Shown here: piece by piece, positions 60,024-64,000 of the stretch | How positions within the stretch are numbered: position 1 is the first letter of the stretch | Layout: each line of letters opens with the position of its first letter | Assembly (NCBI GenBank): GCA_964479535.1 | Contig: CAYZMM010000019.1 | Span: 1 to 64,000 of the forward strand | Source: S015-6 sp964479535 | GTDB lineage: Bacteria > Desulfobacterota > DSWW01 | Reading direction: 5' to 3' | Length of the DNA stretch: 64,000 nucleotides | Notes under the pieces: model-generated | Told to the model about the DNA's origin: nothing | Database searches by the model: none | Seen by the model: the letters and a program-made list of their open reading frames with translations, nothing else | Program-made: the position numbers and the translations under genes

Positions 60024-61411
60024 CAGGAGAATCCGTGGGACAGCTATCCTTCCAGCAGCAACTGCGAGAGATCCCTCTGAAGGCGAGGAACTACTCCATC
60101 CTGGCCGCCCTGGTCGCCCGCGTAGGGCCCGTGGCGTTCGCCCGGCTCTACAGGAAGTACCCGTGGATTCCCATGGCCGCCAGGATCCACGAGCTCATGG
60201 ACCATTCCATGAACTACCGGGAGAGCATGGGCGCGGTCATCGAGCTCCTTCTCAAGTACGTGAGCAACGTCCTGCACACCCATGCGCGAAACCCCGACGA
60301 GCTGATCTGGTACGAAGAGCTCCTCACGCCGGAGATCCCGGCCGCCATGGGCTTCACGCCCTTCATGCCGGAATCCCTGGGGCTGGTCCTGCCCCTGATC
60401 GACAGCGAGGCTGCGATCGCCTGCGTGGACCGGACGGAGAACGCCGGGTACCCGGCCGACATGTGCTCCTTCATCAAGACCTCCCTGGGGCAGATCCTGG
60501 CCGACGAACTGCCCAGACCGCGCCTCGTTCTCACCACCAACTCCCCCTGCGACAGCGCCATGGCAGGCTATGTGCCGATCGAGAAGCGGCTCGGCGTGCC
60601 GGTCTACCGGATGGATCAGCCCTACGAAACGAACGAGCGGAGCCTCGACTACTACACCCGGGGCCTCTGGAAGATGATCGACTTCCTGGAAGAGGAATCG
60701 GGCCGAAAGATGGATTTCGACCGGCTCCGCGAAATCTGCGAGGAACGGAACAAGGCGACCGAGTACGTGCTCGAGTTCCGCGAACTGATGCAGAACCGCC
60801 CTGCCCCGCTCGGGGGACTCCTGCTCACCATGAGCACATTCGGCAGTCTCCTCATGCCGGGCACCAAGGCGACCACGAAGTGCAGCAAGGCCCTGCGGGA
60901 TGAGGCGAAGCGGCGGGTGGACCGGAAGATCGGGGCACTGGAGGACGAACGGATCCGGGTCATCCTCTGGAACCCGCCCTTCCTCATCGACGGCGGCCTC
61001 TTCCAGTGGATGGAAGAAACCTACGGCGCGGTGGTCGTCATGGACATGCTCGCCTACCGTTCCTACGGAATGATCGACACTTCCAGCCCCGCGTCCATGG
61101 TCCGGGGGCTGGCCCACGACATGATGAAGGGGCCCATGGCCCGACACACCCGCGGCCCGGCGAAGAACTACTACGAAGATCTCATCCGCCTGTACCGGGA
61201 GTATGCAGCGGACATGGTGCTCATCGCATCCCACCAGGGGTGCAAGAACGCGCTGGCCATGTCCGGAATCATCCGGGATCTCTTTCGCAAACAGGACATC
61301 CCGCTCCTGGACATCCAGTACGACCTGGTCGACCCTCGCGTCACGTCGCCCGACGAAATCCGCAATCAGGTTTCCCACTTCATGGAAACGATCATGGCGG
61401 ATGTCCTTTGA
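60020..61411 (+). CDS. 2-hydroxyacyl-CoA dehydratase family subunit (larger)
   Basis: The 463-residue partner has the matching set of motifs: NPDELIWYEELLTPEIPAAMGFTPF, CVDRTENAGYPADMCSFIKTSLG, NSPCDSAMAG and ASHQGCKNALAMSGI. It overlaps the smaller subunit by GTGA. A second GTG at 60035, with AGGAGA before it, is an alternative start. Together the two proteins would form a heterodimer carrying 4Fe-4S clusters. The activator and CoA-transferase that complete the system are outside this window. Confidence 0.87.
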   Translation: MTGESVGQLSFQQQLREIPLKARNYSILAALVARVGPVAFARLYRKYPWIPMAARIHELMDHSMNYRESMGAVIELLLKYVSNVLHTHARNPDELIWYEELLTPEIPAAMGFTPFMPESLGLVLPLIDSEAAIACVDRTENAGYPADMCSFIKTSLGQILADELPRPRLVLTTNSPCDSAMAGYVPIEKRLGVPVYRMDQPYETNERSLDYYTRGLWKMIDFLEEESGRKMDFDRLREICEERNKATEYVLEFRELMQNRPAPLGGLLLTMSTFGSLLMPGTKATTKCSKALRDEAKRRVDRKIGALEDERIRVILWNPPFLIDGGLFQWMEETYGAVVVMDMLAYRSYGMIDTSSPASMVRGLAHDMMKGPMARHTRGPAKNYYEDLIRLYREYAADMVLIASHQGCKNALAMSGIIRDLFRKQDIPLLDIQYDLVDPRVTSPDEIRNQVSHFMETIMADVL

Positions 61412-61455
61412 CCCGCGGGCCCACCTCCGATCCACACATTGCACGAAGCGTTCTG

Positions 61456-61484
61456 TTGACACGCGAACCCCATTCCTGTACAGA
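61456..61484 (+). promoter_or_regulatory. sigma-70 promoter for MscS-family gene
   Basis: TTGACA (61456-61461) is followed 17 bases later by TACAGA (61479-61484), a weak -10. It lies in the 133-base gap after the dehydratase operon and about 60 bases before the channel ATG. Confidence 0.5.
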
Positions 61485-61544
61485 CTCCGAGAGGATTTCC
61501 CTCCGTTTATCTCTGTCAAACATCACGTATCAAGGGAGCAACCC

Positions 61545-63245
61545 ATGAGAATCCCATCGATCCCGCTTGCCCTTCTGCTGGCAGGCCTCGTCGCGCTCAC
61601 GCCCGCCCCCGCCTTCGCCGAGGCCCCCGAGAAGAATCCCCTGCTGGAGGAAGCGGAAGGCCTGGTCGCGCGTGTGGAGAAGGCCGAACAGGAGGCGGAC
61701 GGTCTCCGGTCGAAGCTGGCCGGTGTGAACGGCGAGGACCGTCAGATCCTCCGGAAGCAGATCCTCGACCGCCACATGCAGATCGTCTCGGATGTTCACG
61801 ACTTGTGTGCAAACGTCCTGAAGCAGGAGGAACAGGGCCTCGACGCGTCCGCCCTCAGGCAGAAGACGGAATCCTGGTTGAAGAAGATCTTCACCGTGCT
61901 CCGGCAATACGTGGAGGATCTTCGGGAATCGATCGCCGAACAGAGGGCCGAACGGGAATCCGTGCCGCCCGAAGAACTGGTGGCCTTCGAGGAGAAGCTC
62001 GCCAAACAGAGCGCCCGCCTCGGCGAACTCTACAAGACCCTGTGCGACAACGTGGACCGGATGAAGACGATGGGCCTGGATGTTTCCGAGGAAGTCGCCT
62101 ACCTGGAAGAACGCCTTTCCGACCGGGCCGAGCTCCTCGCAGGACAGATCAAGCTGACGGCCGAGCAGATCGCCGTCGCAAAGGACCTGGTTCAGAAAAA
62201 CCCGGACAACGCCGCTTTCAAGGCGCAACTCCAGGCCGCCGAGGCGAAGCTCACGAGAACCACCCATGGCCTGCAGACCGTGATCGATGCCATGAAGCGG
62301 CTCGATCTGGAATCGGCCCGGTACACGCAACTGCTCATTCAGGCCACGGGCGACATCACGGGAGACATCTTCGACACCGAGGTCGCTTTCGGCCTGTTGC
62401 AGCAGTGGATGGACGACCTGAAGAGATGGGCCATCGACAACGGCCCGCGCATGATCTTCAAGGTCCTTTTGTTCGCTCTCATCCTGGTGGTGTTCAAGAT
62501 CCTGGCCCGCTTCACGCGCAAGGTGGTCCGCATGTCCATGGCCAGCTCGAAGCTTCGGTTCTCCCAGCTCCTTCAGAACATGTTCGTCTCGGGAGCATCC
62601 AAGCTCGTCATGCTTCTGGGCCTGCTGGTGGCCCTCTCTCAGCTCGGGTTCGAAATCGCCCCCCTCCTCGCCGGTCTAGGTGTCGCCGGTTTCATCGTCG
62701 GTTTCGCCTTGCAGGACACCCTCGGCAACTTCGCCTCCGGCATGATGATCCTCATCTACCGCCCCTATGACGTGGGCGATTTTGTCGAAGCGGCCGGCGC
62801 CTTCGGCAAGGTGAGCGACATGAGCCTGGTCTGCACGAAGATCCTGACCTTCGACAACCAGACCCTCGTCGTTCCGAACAGCAAGATCTGGGGGGACGTG
62901 ATCAAGAACATCACGGACCAGAGGATCCGGCGGGTGGACATGGTGTTCGGCATTTCCTACAGCGACGACATCCCGAAGGCGGAGGAGGTGCTCATGTCGA
63001 TCCTGAAGGAACACGACAAGGTGCTCCAGGATCCGGAGCCGATCGTGAAACTGCACAACCTGGGCGATTCGTCGGTCGATTTCGTCGTTCGCCCCTGGGT
63101 CAACACGACCGACTACTGGAACGTCTACTGGGACGTCACCCGCGAAGTGAAGATGCGCTTCGACCGCGAAGGCATCGCCATCCCCTTCCCGCAGCGGGAT
63201 GTGCACTTCTACATGGAGAAGAGCAAGGAGGAGCAAACGGCTTAG
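61545..63245 (+). CDS. MscS-family mechanosensitive ion channel with periplasmic coiled-coil domain
   Basis: A 566-residue protein: signal peptide (PLALLLAGLVALTPAPAFA), about 290 residues of heptad-rich helix, then membrane helices and the MscS core AGLGVAGFIVGFALQDTLGNFASGMMILIYRPYDVGD, with the cytosolic cap (VVPNSKIWGDVIKNIT) after it. Large MscS members of this type protect against hypo-osmotic shock; the periplasmic part may sense envelope tension. GGGAGCAA precedes the ATG. Confidence 0.92.
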   Translation: MRIPSIPLALLLAGLVALTPAPAFAEAPEKNPLLEEAEGLVARVEKAEQEADGLRSKLAGVNGEDRQILRKQILDRHMQIVSDVHDLCANVLKQEEQGLDASALRQKTESWLKKIFTVLRQYVEDLRESIAEQRAERESVPPEELVAFEEKLAKQSARLGELYKTLCDNVDRMKTMGLDVSEEVAYLEERLSDRAELLAGQIKLTAEQIAVAKDLVQKNPDNAAFKAQLQAAEAKLTRTTHGLQTVIDAMKRLDLESARYTQLLIQATGDITGDIFDTEVAFGLLQQWMDDLKRWAIDNGPRMIFKVLLFALILVVFKILARFTRKVVRMSMASSKLRFSQLLQNMFVSGASKLVMLLGLLVALSQLGFEIAPLLAGLGVAGFIVGFALQDTLGNFASGMMILIYRPYDVGDFVEAAGAFGKVSDMSLVCTKILTFDNQTLVVPNSKIWGDVIKNITDQRIRRVDMVFGISYSDDIPKAEEVLMSILKEHDKVLQDPEPIVKLHNLGDSSVDFVVRPWVNTTDYWNVYWDVTREVKMRFDREGIAIPFPQRDVHFYMEKSKEEQTA

Positions 63246-63579
63246 GGTCAACACGCTTCCCGCACCAGCTGTCAACCGTTCGATGCGACATCTCTACGAT
63301 GTAGGGGTCATAAGAGGGCCGGCAGCATCAATCAGCTTTACGGAGTTCTTGTGAGATGAATCGCCCTGCCCTGATTGCGAATGCACCAAGCACAACTGCA
63401 AGAATCAAAAGCGCCCACCAATAGAAACGACCCAGCGCGGACTGTCCGGAGACTTCCATGCCCTCGGGCTGATTGCTCGGCTCGTCATCGGGTAAGGGCG
63501 AACCGTCCGCGATGGGACGGCTACCACCATAGGGAGGTGTAGCTTGCCCGTCCCTCCGTGTACCTGTCGGTTGGTTGTT
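63246..63579 (-). other. 334-base intergenic stretch with a possible short membrane ORF
   Basis: No clear gene. In the minus strand, the frame of the glycyl-radical gene stays open after its stop for about 83 codons and ends at 63328; its last part (MEVSGQ..., 43 residues from an ATG at 63459) holds a plausible membrane helix (YWWALLILAVVLGAFAI). Codon use is poorer in GC than in its neighbours. It may be a gene remnant or a small membrane protein. No terminator hairpin was found. Confidence 0.3.
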
Positions 63580-64000
63580 TCACCCGAGTCCCTGAACGGT
63601 CCTCTGGATGATGTTGTCCTGGGTCTTGCGGCTTATGTCCACGAAGTGGGCGCTGTAGCCCGCCACGCGAACGATCACCTCAGAGTATTTTTCCGGATCC
63701 CGCTGCGCGGCGCGAAGCGTCTTGTCCGAAACCATGTTGAATTGCACATGGTCCAGCCCGAGTTCTCCCCAGGTCTTCAGGTATGCCCTCCAAATCTGGT
63801 AACCCTTTTCCCCTTCGAGCTGCGTAGGCGAGAGCCGCTGGTTCAACAGGAAGGCTCTTCCATCCGCCACGTGGTCGATCTTGCCGCAGGACTTGAGTAC
63901 GGCCGTGGGCCCCTTCTTGTCCAGCCCCGGTCCTGGAGAGATCCCGCCGTCGTACAAAGCGTCGCCGAGCCTGCGTCCGTTCGGAAGCGGCCCCACGATG
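63580..64000 (-). CDS. glycyl-radical enzyme (pyruvate formate-lyase-like), C-terminal part only
   Basis: Only the last 140 residues lie in the window; the start is outside. They contain PNGRRLGDALYDGGISPGPG, the conserved segment before the radical domain, and the glycyl-radical motif RVAGYSAHFVDI (the G is 25 residues before the end), followed by TQDNIIQRTVQ. Such enzymes need a radical SAM activase, presumably encoded outside. The subtype (PFL, dehydratase or fumarate-adding) cannot be assigned from this part. Confidence 0.93.
   Translation of the reverse strand, partial: IVGPLPNGRRLGDALYDGGISPGPGLDKKGPTAVLKSCGKIDHVADGRAFLLNQRLSPTQLEGEKGYQIWRAYLKTWGELGLDHVQFNMVSDKTLRAAQRDPEKYSEVIVRVAGYSAHFVDISRKTQDNIIQRTVQGLG

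Overview
This window reads as chromosomal DNA of a GC-rich anaerobic bacterium, most likely a member of the Desulfobacterota (a sulfate-reducing or syntrophic deltaproteobacterium). The gene content supports this: several NifX/orange-protein-like Mo/Fe cluster proteins under sigma-54 control, an octaheme hydroxylamine-oxidoreductase-type cytochrome, a corrinoid methyltransferase fused to its corrinoid protein, CCG-type and ferredoxin-type iron-sulfur proteins, 2-hydroxyacyl-CoA dehydratase subunits, a glycyl-radical enzyme and a CoA-disulfide-reductase/rhodanese. I saw no tRNA, rRNA, CRISPR array, phage gene or transposase gene.

Layout. 1-7662: DUF502 membrane protein (cut by the window edge), an orphan acyl-CoA carboxyltransferase, a small hypothetical protein, cardiolipin synthase, CoADR-rhodanese and a TolC-like porin. 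7852-20730: a metal-cluster island with two arms. The minus arm has a NifX protein with a Gly-rich tail, PAS/sigma-54 activator 1, another NifX protein and DUF5320. The plus arm has an octaheme HAO-like cytochrome, a UbiA prenyltransferase, PAS/sigma-54 activator 2, and then an overlapping operon NifX - Mrp ATPase - NifU-like scaffold - MIP18-like - NifX - NifX - MBL hydrolase - PLP enzyme. Palindromes of the form GTTGCA-N3-TGCAAC and three -24/-12 promoters tie the arms together. The plan resembles the orp (orange protein) operons of Desulfovibrio, but with more components.

20918-27985 is largely housekeeping: glycosyltransferase, YqgE, PurF, MgtE, a eukaryote-type UDP-sugar pyrophosphorylase and a DUF364 protein. 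28168-41408 is a redox and membrane-lipid region: an FAD oxidoreductase and its TetR regulator diverge from a 981-residue tandem FAD-linked oxidase, followed by a CCG Fe-S protein, three carotenoid-synthesis-like membrane proteins, an SDR, small membrane and zinc-ribbon proteins, and a DUF374 acyltransferase. 41445-49781 holds an FGGY kinase, a saccharopine-dehydrogenase-like enzyme, a flavodoxin-family protein, a VOC protein and a DUF3160 lipoprotein.

49903-64000 returns to anaerobic metabolism: acyl-CoA ligase, parvulin, a ferredoxin-type protein beside a UroD-corrinoid fusion, a second DUF364 protein, a GntR regulator overlapping two 2-hydroxyacyl-CoA dehydratase genes, an MscS channel, and the C-terminal end of a glycyl-radical enzyme. 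Four types of imperfect palindromic intergenic repeat are scattered through the right two thirds; part of one lies inside the coding start of a membrane-protein gene.
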